Assembly: GCA_945888565.1 (NCBI GenBank)
Contig: CAMDAL010000096.1
Location: forward strand, 1-12,173
Source of the DNA: Devosia equisanguinis
GTDB taxonomy: Bacteria; Pseudomonadota; Alphaproteobacteria; Rhizobiales; Devosiaceae
Direction of reading: 5' to 3'
DNA length: 12,173 nucleotides
The notes under the pieces are model-generated. The model saw nothing but the letters and a program-made list of their open reading frames with translations. It was not told the origin of the DNA and did no database searches. This document shows positions 1-7,310 of the stretch, one piece after another. Made by a program: the position numbers and the translations under genes. Numbering within the stretch: position 1 is the stretch's first letter; each line of letters opens with the position of its first letter.

Positions 1-1174
1 TGCCGATCGACACCTGTCCTTCGGAGAAGGCGTGCTGCACCGAGGTGAAGCCCAGGAGCATGACGATGAGCACGAGGCCGCCGGCGACGGCGGGCTGCGC
101 CACGTCGTTCGACACCTGCCCCGTCACCACCAGCCAGGCGTAGAACAGCCAGGCGATGTAGATGATCCAGGTGGGCACCAGCAGCACGGCGCGATCATAG
201 CCACGCAGCGCCAGCAGCAGGATGAGGAAGAAGCCGGTCAGGCCGAGCAGCGCCAGCACCAGCCGCGCCACGGTCGCCGCGATCGAGGGCTGGAAGAAGG
301 CGAAGCCGAACAGGGCGAGGAACACCACGACCAGCGCGAGCGCAAGATGGATGAACCGCAGGTGCCATCGGTGCAGGTTGAGATAGATGAACAGGAAGCC
401 GAACAGCGTGGTGGCGATGCCCGCCTCGGCTGCGGCGCGCAGCGGCTGCACCGCGCCATTCGAGATGTTGAGCAGCGGACCGAGCACGCCGAAATCCACC
501 AGCAGGTAGGTCAGCACCGCCCATGAGAACGCGGCCGTGGCCGGGAAGATGCCCCTGCCCCGCACCACGAACATGATGGTGAGGAACACCGCCGCCAGCG
601 AAGCGACGCCAAGCACCACGCCGCGGAACAGGGTGAAAGAGTTCACGTAGTCGCGGTAAGCGTCGGGTTTCCACAGGTATAGCTCGGGCAGCGCGCCGCT
701 CGACAGCTCGGCGACAAACGTGACGGTCGCGCCAGGGTCGAGCACCACCTCGAAAACGTCGGCCTCGCGGTCGGTGAGTCGGGTGGGACGTAGCCCCGCA
801 GAGGGCGTGAGCACGCTGATGCGGGCGGCGCCAAGATCGGGCCGGAACACGCCAGAACCGGGAAGCCGGAAAAACGGCGCAACAAGCAGGCGCTCGAGCT
901 GGACGTCGGAATCGTTGCGCAGGGCGAACAGCGCCCAGTTCGGATTGCTGCCGCCGACCGAGGCAAGCACCTCGATGCGCCGGATGATCCCGTCTTCGCC
1001 GGGGGCGGTGCTGAGTTGAACCTTGCCGCCTTCCCCAGGGACGATGTCGATCACCCCGGTGAGGTTCACGGCATTGACGTCTTCGGGGGCGGTGCTGACT
1101 TCGAAGGCGTTAGCGCCCAGCGACCCGGCCAACACGAACGCAATACACATCGCAAGGTACAGGATGTGTCGCAT
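1..1174 (-). CDS. Membrane sensor with periplasmic N-terminal domain and seven TM helices (3' part outside window)
   Basis: This gene is open for 391 codons from an ATG at 1174 to the left edge, so the C-terminus is missing. Residues 1-23 look like a signal peptide (MRHILYLAMCIAFVLAGSLG, then ANA before the likely cleavage site). Residues about 24-175 form a beta-rich, presumably periplasmic domain. From about residue 184 to 381 there are seven hydrophobic segments (about 184-205, 212-235, 248-268, 274-293, 300-322, 328-350, 360-381). This plan of signal peptide, extracytoplasmic domain and 7TM matches 7TMR-DISM type receptors. In Hyphomicrobiales such receptors often carry PAS/GGDEF/EAL output domains, but any c-di-GMP output here would lie outside the window and is inference. 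The gene follows the GNAT gene by 73 bases. The ribosome site is weak (AAGG 14 bases upstream), and a 9-codon ORF overlaps the start (TAATG). Domain identity is moderately sure; the output function is unknown. Confidence 0.8.
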   Translation of the reverse strand, partial: MRHILYLAMCIAFVLAGSLGANAFEVSTAPEDVNAVNLTGVIDIVPGEGGKVQLSTAPGEDGIIRRIEVLASVGGSNPNWALFALRNDSDVQLERLLVAPFFRLPGSGVFRPDLGAARISVLTPSAGLRPTRLTDREADVFEVVLDPGATVTFVAELSSGALPELYLWKPDAYRDYVNSFTLFRGVVLGVASLAAVFLTIMFVVRGRGIFPATAAFSWAVLTYLLVDFGVLGPLLNISNGAVQPLRAAAEAGIATTLFGFLFIYLNLHRWHLRFIHLALALVVVFLALFGFAFFQPSIAATVARLVLALLGLTGFFLILLLALRGYDRAVLLVPTWIIYIAWLFYAWLVVTGQVSNDVAQPAVAGGLVLIVMLLGFTSVQHAFSEGQVSIG

Positions 1175-1247
1175 TAGTTTCGAAGTGGCCTTGCCGCAGT
1201 CATGAGTTGGGAACCTTGGTATCGGTGTTTCCACCGGGCGACAAGCT

Positions 1248-1853
1248 CTACCGGCCATGCCGGCGTCCTGCCTCGTAGCGCTCGCGGGTAAGGCCGAACA
1301 ACACGTGGTCGGCCCACTTGCCGTCGATCTGCAGATAGTGCTCCGCGAAGCCCTCTTCCCGGAATCCGTTTTTTTCAAGGACGCGGCGCGACGCCATGTT
1401 GTCGGGCAGGAAGGCGGCGTGGATGCGGTGCAGGCCCAGCGTGTCGAAGCAGAACGGCACGGCGAGGCCGACGGCTTCGGTCATCAGGCCCTGGCCGGCG
1501 TAAGGTTGGCCCATCCAGTAGCCGAGATTGACGAACTGCGCCGCCCGCCGGCGGACGTTCGACAGCGTGATACCGCCGACCAGTTGCTCGGCACCGCCCT
1601 CGCGGATGAACAGGAAGAAGCTGTAGTCGGTCCCGCTCCGCGCCTCCTCGCGCCCCCGCTTCAGGCGAGCCGAAAACACCCGCGGACCGAGGTCGGACTC
1701 GCTCCAGCGCGGCTCGAACGGCTTGAGGAAATCGCGGCTCAGCCGACGCAGGTCGCGCCATTGGGTGTAGTCGGCTAGGCGCGGCGCTCGCAGTGTAACC
1801 CGAGGGCCAATCAGCACCGGGGACTCGTCGCGGGCAAACCAGGTGAGCATCAT
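1248..1853 (-). CDS. GNAT N-acetyltransferase, RimJ/RimL-like
   Basis: A 201-residue cytoplasmic protein predicted to transfer acetyl from acetyl-CoA to a protein N-terminus or other amine. It has the look of the RimJ/RimL (ribosomal-protein alanine acetyltransferase) branch. The N-terminal strand carries GPRVTLRAPRLADY. A central acetyl-CoA loop reads QPYAGQGLMTEAVGLAVPF. The C-terminal half has the family signature NMASRRVLEKNGFREEG followed by a GKWADHVLFGL strand. I chose the first of two consecutive ATG codons (1853). AGGACGG lies 10 bases upstream, and the M16 stop is 17 bases away. The frame stays open upstream to about 2573, but that part is antisense-frame shadow inside the peptidase gene. 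The true substrate cannot be read from sequence. Placement directly after the M16 gene suggests co-transcription. Confidence 0.85.
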   Translation of the reverse strand: MMLTWFARDESPVLIGPRVTLRAPRLADYTQWRDLRRLSRDFLKPFEPRWSESDLGPRVFSARLKRGREEARSGTDYSFFLFIREGGAEQLVGGITLSNVRRRAAQFVNLGYWMGQPYAGQGLMTEAVGLAVPFCFDTLGLHRIHAAFLPDNMASRRVLEKNGFREEGFAEHYLQIDGKWADHVLFGLTRERYEAGRRHGR

Positions 1854-1870
1854 CGGATGCCGCCGTCCTG

Positions 1871-3133
1871 TCAGTTCTTCAGCTTCGCGGCAATGTCGCG
1901 ATAGTCCGGCAGGTTGGCAACGGGGCCGATGCCGGCCAGTGACACCTTGCCCGAATCGAACACCTGCCGTGCCACATCCTTCACCCGGTCGGGCGTGATG
2001 CGGTTGATGCGGTCCACCGTCTCCTGCAGCGGAATGGGCCGGCCCCAGAGGATTTGCTGGCGCGCCAGTTGACCGGCGCGCGACGAGGGACTCTCGAGCG
2101 ACATCAGCAGCCCGGCGCGGATCTGGTTGCGCACCCGGATCACTTCCTCGTCGGAGATCGACTCGGTGGCCTTGCGGAGTTCGTCGAGGATCACCGGCAC
2201 TAGGTCGGTCACTTCCTCCTCGCCGGTCGAAGCGGCAACGCCGAAAATGCCGCTGTCGGCAAATGCCCAATGGAAGGCGTAGACCGAGTAGCAGAGCCCG
2301 CGCTTTTCGCGCACCTCCTGGAACAGCCGCGAGCTCATGCCGCCGCCGAGGATCGAGGCCAGTATCTGCACGGCGTAGAAGCCGTCGGAATTGTAGGCGC
2401 GGCCCTCCATCCCCAGCACGATGTGGGCCTGCTCGTGGTCGGAGACGAGCCGTTGCTCGCCGCCGACATAGGCGGCCTTCTCCGGCGGTGGCGCGCCATC
2501 GCGGCGCAGGGCATGGAAGCGGTCGTTGGCGATATCGACCAGCGCATCGTGATCGACATTGCCGGCAGCGCACAGCACCATCTGATCGCCGACATAGTTG
2601 CGATCCATGTAGGCGCGGATCGCGTCGGGACCGAAGCTCTTCACCGACTCCACCGTGCCGAGGATGGTGCGGCCGATCGCCTGATCCGGGAAGGCGGCCT
2701 GCTGGAACAGGTCGAACACATGGTCATCGGGGTTGTCGCGGGCGGCGCCGATCTCCTGGACGATGACCTGTTGCTCGCGCTCGATCTCGTCGCTCTCGAA
2801 CAGCGAGTTCTGCAGGATGTCGGAGAGGATGTCGCCGGCCAGCGCCACGTCTTCCTTCAGCACGCGGGCGAAGTAGCCGGTGTGTTCCACCGAGGTTGCA
2901 GCATTGAGGTCACCGCCGACATTCTCGATGGTCGCGGCGATCTGCAGCGAGTCGCGGGTCCTGGTGCCCTTGAACGCCATATGCTCGAGCATGTGCGAGA
3001 TGCCGTGCTCGGCCTCGCTCTCGCTGCGGGAGCCGGCCTTCACCCAGATGCCGAGCGAGGCACTCTCGAGATGCGGCATGTCGTCGGTCAGCACGGTCAT
3101 GCCGTTGTTGAGCGTGGTACTCCTGACCGTCAC
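1871..3133 (-). CDS. M16 family zinc metallopeptidase (pitrilysin / processing-peptidase-like)
   Basis: A 420-residue M16B-type peptidase, the bacterial relative of the mitochondrial processing peptidase beta subunit. The inverted zinc motif is intact: HMLEH gives H47, E50 and H51, and E127 in VIVQEI is the likely third ligand. The N-terminal strand (LNNGMTVLTDDMPHLESASLG) and the NAATSVEHTGYFARVL block are typical. The second, non-catalytic half has the REKRGLCYSVYAF segment that helps hold substrate. No signal peptide is seen, so it should be cytoplasmic. The start is GTG at 3133, overlapping the thrC stop as GTGA. That overlap fixes the start and implies translational coupling. The family cleaves presequence-like or small peptides, but the native substrate here is unknown. 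Length and motifs are normal for the family. Confidence 0.93.
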   Translation of the reverse strand: MTVRSTTLNNGMTVLTDDMPHLESASLGIWVKAGSRSESEAEHGISHMLEHMAFKGTRTRDSLQIAATIENVGGDLNAATSVEHTGYFARVLKEDVALAGDILSDILQNSLFESDEIEREQQVIVQEIGAARDNPDDHVFDLFQQAAFPDQAIGRTILGTVESVKSFGPDAIRAYMDRNYVGDQMVLCAAGNVDHDALVDIANDRFHALRRDGAPPPEKAAYVGGEQRLVSDHEQAHIVLGMEGRAYNSDGFYAVQILASILGGGMSSRLFQEVREKRGLCYSVYAFHWAFADSGIFGVAASTGEEEVTDLVPVILDELRKATESISDEEVIRVRNQIRAGLLMSLESPSSRAGQLARQQILWGRPIPLQETVDRINRITPDRVKDVARQVFDSGKVSLAGIGPVANLPDYRDIAAKLKN

Positions 3134-4536
3134 TTCGGCTCCTCCGACGCGCGGGTGCGCGCCATGATGAAGTTCTCGACTTCACCCTGATCGGTGTCGA
3201 GGACCGTGAAACGCTCGGTCCGCTCGTAGAGGTCAGACAACCACGGGGGCAGTGCCGGTTCAATGCCCGAGGCGGCCAGCACCGCGGCCGGGAACTTCGC
3301 CGGATGCGCCGTCGCGAGGGTAACGACCGGTGCCGTGCCGCCGGTCAGCGTTCGCGCGACGTTTACGCCGACCGCCGTATGCGGATCGAGCAGGTAGCCC
3401 GAGGCCTTGTGCACGGTCGAGATGGTGAAGCTGGTCTCCGCCTCGCCGGTACGACCGGCCGCGAACTGGCGCCGGATCGCCGCCATGCCCTCGTCAGGGA
3501 TGGAGAAGCCACCCGATTGGCGCAGGCTCGACATCATCGACACCACCGCTTCCGGCCGGCGACCGACCGACTCGAACAGCAGGCGCTCGAAGTTGGACGA
3601 CACCTGGATATCCATCGACGGGCTCATCGTGGGATGCACGCCCGTCACCTCGTAGCGGCCGGTCTCGATGGTGCGGGCGAGAATGTCGTTGGCGTTGGTC
3701 GCAATGGCGAGGGTGCGGATCGGCAGGCCCATCCGGGCGGCGCAGTAACCGGCGAAGATGTCGCCGAAATTCCCGGTCGGGACAGCGAAGATCACCTCGC
3801 GGTGCGGCGCGCCGAGCGAGGCGGCGGCGGTGAAGTAGTAGACGATCTGCGCGACGATGCGGCCCCAGTTGATCGAGTTGACGCCTGAGAGCTTCACCTC
3901 GTCGCGGAAGCTGCGGTTGGCGAACATGCCCTTCACGAGGTCCTGGCAGTCGTCGAACGTGCCACGCAGCGCGATGTTGTGGACGTTCTGATCCAGCACC
4001 GTCGTCATCTGCCGCCGCTGTACCGCTGAGGTCCGGCCTTCGGGGTGCAGGATGAAGATGTCGGTCGATGGCCGGCCGCGGAACGCTTCGATGGCGGCCG
4101 AGCCGGTATCGCCCGAGGTGGCACCGACGATGGTGGCACGCGCGTCGCGACGGGCCAGAATCAGGTCCATGACGCGCGCCAGGAACTGCATCGCCACATC
4201 CTTGAAAGCGAGCGTCGGGCCGTGGAAAAGTTCGAGCACGAAGTGCCCGGGCTCGAGTTCCACCAGCGGCGCAACCGAAGGGTGCCGGAACGTGGCGTAC
4301 GCCTCTTCGACGATCCGCTGCAGCTCGTCGTCGGTGATTTCGCCGCCGACGAAGCGCCGGATGATCTGGAACGCCACTTCGGCATAGGGCCGGTTGGCAT
4401 AGCCGGCGATCTCGGCATGGCTGACCTGGGGCCAGCTCTCGGGGACATAGAGGCCGCCATCGCTGGCGAGGCCGGCCAGGACTGCGTCGGAAAAGCCAAG
4501 CACGGCCGCCCCGCCGCGCGTCGATACGAACTGCAT
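3130..4536 (-). CDS. thrC: Threonine synthase
   Basis: A 468-residue PLP enzyme that converts O-phospho-homoserine to L-threonine and phosphate, the last step of threonine synthesis. The N-terminus reads MQFVSTRGGAAVLGFSDAVL followed by ASDGGLYVPE, typical of the long bacterial/fungal form. HGPTLAFKDVAMQFL contains the PLP-binding lysine K112. GATSGDTGSAA is the phosphate-binding loop. The AVPTGNFGDIFAGY block and C-terminal ATAHPAKFP are also family signatures. I prefer ATG 4536, because homologues begin at this point. A TTG at 4623 would add 29 residues of low-similarity sequence. The ribosome site is poor (GGGG 13 bases upstream). It follows SURF1 after 105 bases and overlaps the M16 gene by 4 bases. 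A threonine gene behind oxidase assembly genes is a matter of gene order, not a shared pathway. Confidence 0.95.
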   Translation of the reverse strand: MQFVSTRGGAAVLGFSDAVLAGLASDGGLYVPESWPQVSHAEIAGYANRPYAEVAFQIIRRFVGGEITDDELQRIVEEAYATFRHPSVAPLVELEPGHFVLELFHGPTLAFKDVAMQFLARVMDLILARRDARATIVGATSGDTGSAAIEAFRGRPSTDIFILHPEGRTSAVQRRQMTTVLDQNVHNIALRGTFDDCQDLVKGMFANRSFRDEVKLSGVNSINWGRIVAQIVYYFTAAASLGAPHREVIFAVPTGNFGDIFAGYCAARMGLPIRTLAIATNANDILARTIETGRYEVTGVHPTMSPSMDIQVSSNFERLLFESVGRRPEAVVSMMSSLRQSGGFSIPDEGMAAIRRQFAAGRTGEAETSFTISTVHKASGYLLDPHTAVGVNVARTLTGGTAPVVTLATAHPAKFPAAVLAASGIEPALPPWLSDLYERTERFTVLDTDQGEVENFIMARTRASEEPK

Positions 4537-4581
4537 TTGTTGGGGGATACCCCGTGCTGGTGTCGCGCGCCTGCTGAGCGT

Positions 4582-4610
4582 CGCTGGGTTCTGGGTTGAG
4601 CCAAGGTAGA
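4582..4610 (-). promoter_or_regulatory. Possible weak internal promoter ahead of thrC
   Basis: In the SURF1-thrC gap, reading on the minus strand, CTTGCGG is followed 17 bases later by TACCTT. The first resembles the alphaproteobacterial CTTGAC -35 box, while the -10 match is poor. It would let thrC and the downstream genes be expressed apart from the oxidase operon. No leader peptide rich in threonine or isoleucine is seen. This is only a candidate. Confidence 0.2.
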
Positions 4611-4641
4611 GAACCTGCGGCAAAACCGCAAGTTTTGGTCT

Positions 4642-5418
4642 TCAGGTTCCCGGCTGGGCCGGTGCGGTCCGCTGGCGGCGGACCCAGAAGAACAACAGGA
4701 ACGGCACCAGCAGCGCAAAGCCGTACCAGGTGATGGCGTAGCCGACGTGGTTGTTGGGGAACTCGATCACCGTCTCCCCGCCCTGCGGCAGGGTGCCCGG
4801 CGGCCCGGCCGGCAAGTCGATATAGACCGGCGCCACCGGCTCCGGCAGGTCACCGGCCATGGCGGCCAGCCGCGGCGGATGCCGGACCCACTCGACACGG
4901 CGGGTCTGGTCCGGTGCGGGCGTGAAACTGCCAATCTGCTCGGCGTTCCGCGCGATACCGGCGATGGTTACGAGGCCCGTTTCGACCGTCCCACCCTGGG
5001 CGAATGCAGCACCCGATGCCTGGGGCACGAAGCCGCGATTGATGAACACGGTGCCGCCGGTGGCGAGGACCATCGGGGTCATCACCCAGTAGCCCGGTCC
5101 CGAAAACTGACCCTTCTGGTCCACGAGGCTGGTGAACACCAGCACCGTGTCCTCCGGCCGATAGGTGCCGGTAAGGCTCACGGCGCGAAAGTCGTAGCCA
5201 CCTGCATCGAACACCTTCCACTCGCCCACTTCCGGGAACAGCTTTGGCGGCTCACCCGAACGCGCCACTACGTTGGCGATCAGGCGCTCCTTCTCACCGA
5301 GGCGCTCGAGCTGCCAGGTTCCGAGCATCAGGAACAGCGCCATCAGCGCCAGCATGAAGGCAAGGAACCCCCAGAAGCGGAGGCCGCTGATCGGGTTGTC
5401 GCTGGGAACGTCAGCCAT
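4642..5418 (-). CDS. SURF1 family oxidase assembly protein
   Basis: A 258-residue inner-membrane protein that aids aa3 oxidase assembly; in Paracoccus, Surf1 proteins bind heme a and help form the heme a3 site. The topology is classic: one TM helix near the N-terminus (about residues 15-32) ending in LGTWQLERLGEKERLI, a large periplasmic domain, and a C-terminal TM helix (about 230-250) preceded by NNHVGYAITWYGFAL. The conserved histidine in that motif, the likely heme ligand, is H224. The end is basic (RRQR). The start ATG at 5418 sits inside the last codons of the DUF983 gene (8-base overlap ATGGCTGA). GAGGG lies 8 bases upstream of it. Its place after ctaE is the usual alphaproteobacterial order. 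The family call is firm. Confidence 0.95.
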   Translation of the reverse strand: MADVPSDNPISGLRFWGFLAFMLALMALFLMLGTWQLERLGEKERLIANVVARSGEPPKLFPEVGEWKVFDAGGYDFRAVSLTGTYRPEDTVLVFTSLVDQKGQFSGPGYWVMTPMVLATGGTVFINRGFVPQASGAAFAQGGTVETGLVTIAGIARNAEQIGSFTPAPDQTRRVEWVRHPPRLAAMAGDLPEPVAPVYIDLPAGPPGTLPQGGETVIEFPNNHVGYAITWYGFALLVPFLLFFWVRRQRTAPAQPGT

Positions 5419-5788
5419 CCAGCCGGCCCTCGCCTGAGCGGTTGTGGAACTGCAGCGCTACCATCGTGGCCTTGAGCGGCCGCATCAGGGCCAGAGCCAG
5501 GATCACCACGCTGGGTAGCCAGAGCAGCAGGTGGACGAACGGCGGCGGGTGGAACAGCCCGTCCACCACTGCGGCAGCCCCGACGATGACGAAACCGACG
5601 ATCAGGATGATGAAGACCGCCGGCCCCTCGGTGTGGGCGGCATAGGTCAGGTCGAGCCCGCAGCTTTCGCATCGTGGCACGGTCTTGAGAAAACCAGAGA
5701 ACAGCGGACCCTCGCCGCAACGCGGGCAGCGGCAGGCGAGCCCGGTGGCGATGGGGGATGGCAGGCGTTCAGGTACGGGGCTGGTCAT
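5411..5788 (-). CDS. DUF983 zinc-ribbon membrane protein
   Basis: A 125-residue small membrane protein of the DUF983 family. The N-terminal part has two Cys pairs, CPRC (C21, C24) and CESC (C40, C43), forming a likely zinc ribbon, in the family setting GLACRCPRCGEGPLFSGFL. Two hydrophobic helices follow (about residues 58-77 and 83-101). Its function has not been firmly established. Its position between ctaE and SURF1 is common in alphaproteobacteria and suggests a role in oxidase biogenesis or metal handling, but that is inference. The start is ATG 5788 with a weak GAAG site 8 bases upstream. It lies 113 bases after ctaE, beyond a hairpin, and overlaps SURF1 by 8 bases. Confidence 0.9.
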   Translation of the reverse strand: MTSPVPERLPSPIATGLACRCPRCGEGPLFSGFLKTVPRCESCGLDLTYAAHTEGPAVFIILIVGFVIVGAAAVVDGLFHPPPFVHLLLWLPSVVILALALMRPLKATMVALQFHNRSGEGRLDG

Positions 5789-5834
5789 GGCACGCTTCTA
5801 GCACATTGCGGCAAATGGCGGTGGGGTGTTTGGA

Positions 5835-5876
5835 CGCGGGGCCGGAAACGCGAAGGGCGCAGCTCGCGCCGCGCCC
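5835..5876 (-). other. GC-rich hairpin between ctaE and DUF983
   Basis: GGGCGC (5855-5860) and GCGCCC (5871-5876) form a 6-bp stem around a 10-base loop. An alternative inner stem GGCGC/GCGCC (5856-5860 with 5866-5870) has a 5-base loop. On the minus strand it lies 25 bases after the ctaE stop. It is followed by TTCGCGTTTCC, too broken to be a clear U-tract. The adjacent CGCGGGGCCGG (5835-5845) repeats one arm of the hairpin after ctaD. It may attenuate transcription or protect the 3' end of the upstream message. Confidence 0.4.
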
Positions 5877-5901
5877 CCGGATTGTATCCCTGCCCGCTGG
5901 A

Positions 5902-6741
5902 TCAGTGGGCGGTCAGTTGCACGCCCCAGCTGCCCCACACGTAGATGGTGGCAAACAGGAACAGCCAGACCACGTCGACAAAGTGCCAGTACCAGGCGGC
6001 GAACTCGAAGCCGAGGTGATGCTCGGGCGTGAAGCTGTCACGCATCGCACGCACCAGGCAAACGATCAGGAAGATGGTGCCGACCACCACGTGGAAACCG
6101 TGGAAGCCTGTCGCCATGAAGAAGGTGGCGCCGTAGAGGTTGCCGGTGAACTGGAAGCCGGCTTCCATGTACTCGATAACCTGACAGATCGTGAACAGGA
6201 CGCCGAGCAGCACCGTGATCGCCAGCCCCCAGACGAGGCCGCGCTTGTCCTTGTGCAGCAGCGCATGATGCGCCCAGGTGACGGTGGTACCCGAGGTCAA
6301 CAGGATCAGGGTGTTGAACAGCGGCAGGTGCCAGGGGTCGAACAGTTCAACGCCGGTCGGCGGCCAGGTCGTGCCCATGGCGCTGATGCGCGCATACTGC
6401 TCGAACGCCTCCTGGTTGAAGAAGCCGTCGAAATAGGCCCAGAACCAGGCCACGAAGAACATCACTTCGGACGCGATGAACAGGATCATGCCGTAGCGAT
6501 GGTGCATCTGCACCACCGGCGTGTGGTCGCCGGCCTGACCCTCGCGGATCACGTCCGCCCACCAGGCGTAGAACGTGTAGAGCACGCCGACGAAACCGAT
6601 CAGCATCACCCAGATCGGGGCGATCTCGTGAAACCACAGGATGGCGCCGAGCGCCATCACGAAGGCGGAAACCGAGCCGACGAAAGGCCAGGGGCTGGGA
6701 TTTACCAGATGATAGTCGTGATGCTTGGCATGCGCAGCCAT
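5902..6741 (-). CDS. ctaE: Cytochrome c oxidase subunit III (aa3 type)
   Basis: A 279-residue integral membrane subunit III of the aa3 oxidase. It stabilises the catalytic core and helps proton uptake into the D-channel. Family marks in order are HDYHLVNPSPWP at the N-terminus, LFIASEVMFFVAWFWAYF with the conserved membrane Glu, GTTVTWAHHAL, ATGFHGFHVVVGTIFL, and the C-terminal HLGFEFAAWYWHFVDVVWLF. Seven TM helices fit. The start ATG 6741 is one base after the ctaG stop (TGACATG) and has a good GAGGGAAG site, so the longer open frame reaching 6837 is rejected. A 113-base gap with a hairpin follows. Another name for it is coxC. Confidence 0.96.
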   Translation of the reverse strand: MAAHAKHHDYHLVNPSPWPFVGSVSAFVMALGAILWFHEIAPIWVMLIGFVGVLYTFYAWWADVIREGQAGDHTPVVQMHHRYGMILFIASEVMFFVAWFWAYFDGFFNQEAFEQYARISAMGTTWPPTGVELFDPWHLPLFNTLILLTSGTTVTWAHHALLHKDKRGLVWGLAITVLLGVLFTICQVIEYMEAGFQFTGNLYGATFFMATGFHGFHVVVGTIFLIVCLVRAMRDSFTPEHHLGFEFAAWYWHFVDVVWLFLFATIYVWGSWGVQLTAH

Positions 6742-6742
6742 G

Positions 6743-7309
6743 TCAGCTTCCCTCGCTCGGAACGGCATAGAATGTATAGGACAGGGTGATGTCTCGAACA
6801 GGGTCGAGATTGCGATCGTTGGCAATATCGGGATCAACGAAGAAGGTGACCGGCATCTCGACGGTTTCGCCGGGCTGCAAGGTCTGTTCGGTGAAGCAGA
6901 AACACTCGATCTTGTTGAAGTAGAGCCCGGTGGTCTCCGGGGTCACGTTGAAGGTCGCGGTGCCGGTGACCGGCTTGTTCGACATATTGTGGGCGGTGAA
7001 GATGATGGTCTCTTCGTTGCCGATCCTGTCGGTGATCGGCCGCGACGGCGTCACCTTCCAGGGCAGCGCCCCATCGACGTTGGAGTCGAAGCGCACCGTC
7101 ATCTCGCGATCGATGACGCCCTTCAGATTGCCGGTGGCAACCTGGGTCGTGCCACCGAGCCCGGTCACGCGGCAGAGCAGGTCGTAGAGCGGCACAGCGG
7201 CATAGGAGGCACCGACCATGAAGGCGACGAAGGCGAGGCAGTAGAGCGCGACCCGCCTGTTGCGCTGCAGCCGCTTCTCGTCGCTCAGCGGGAGGGAAAT
7301 ATCGGTCAT
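6743..7309 (-). CDS. ctaG: Cytochrome c oxidase assembly protein CtaG/Cox11
   Basis: A 188-residue copper chaperone that delivers Cu(I) to the CuB site of subunit I. The N-terminus is cytoplasmic, one TM helix spans about residues 20-40, and the periplasmic domain has an Ig-like fold. The copper motif CFCF is intact (C136, C138), and the conserved juxtamembrane cysteine is C46 in YDLLCR. The block GLYFNKIECFCFTEQTLQPG and MPVTFFVDP are Cox11 signatures. The length is normal. It lies one base after the CoxF-like gene (TGAGATG) and one base before ctaE, so all three are probably translated together. This is the Cox11 type of CtaG, not the unrelated Bacillus CtaG. Confidence 0.97.
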   Translation of the reverse strand: MTDISLPLSDEKRLQRNRRVALYCLAFVAFMVGASYAAVPLYDLLCRVTGLGGTTQVATGNLKGVIDREMTVRFDSNVDGALPWKVTPSRPITDRIGNEETIIFTAHNMSNKPVTGTATFNVTPETTGLYFNKIECFCFTEQTLQPGETVEMPVTFFVDPDIANDRNLDPVRDITLSYTFYAVPSEGS

Positions 7310-7310
7310 C

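Noticed and set aside
1854..2573. The upstream part of the open frame that includes the GNAT gene
   Set aside because: It reads Arg/Ala/Pro-rich nonsense out of frame through the M16 gene. The GNAT domain and a ribosome site begin at 1853.
4537..4623. A 29-residue N-terminal extension of ThrC from TTG 4623
   Set aside because: Threonine synthases normally start at the MQFVSTRG-like segment, and the extension has no family likeness.
4616..4636. Competing small dyads TGCGG-CAAAA-CCGCA and AAAAC-CGCAA-GTTTT between SURF1 and thrC
   Set aside because: The stems are only 5 bp and mutually exclusive, with no proper U-tract on the minus strand. They are too weak to call a terminator.
5758..6789. 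A 343-codon plus-strand frame opposite ctaE
   Set aside because: It is rich in His, Glu and Gln, as expected from reading membrane-protein codons backwards, and ctaE is certain.
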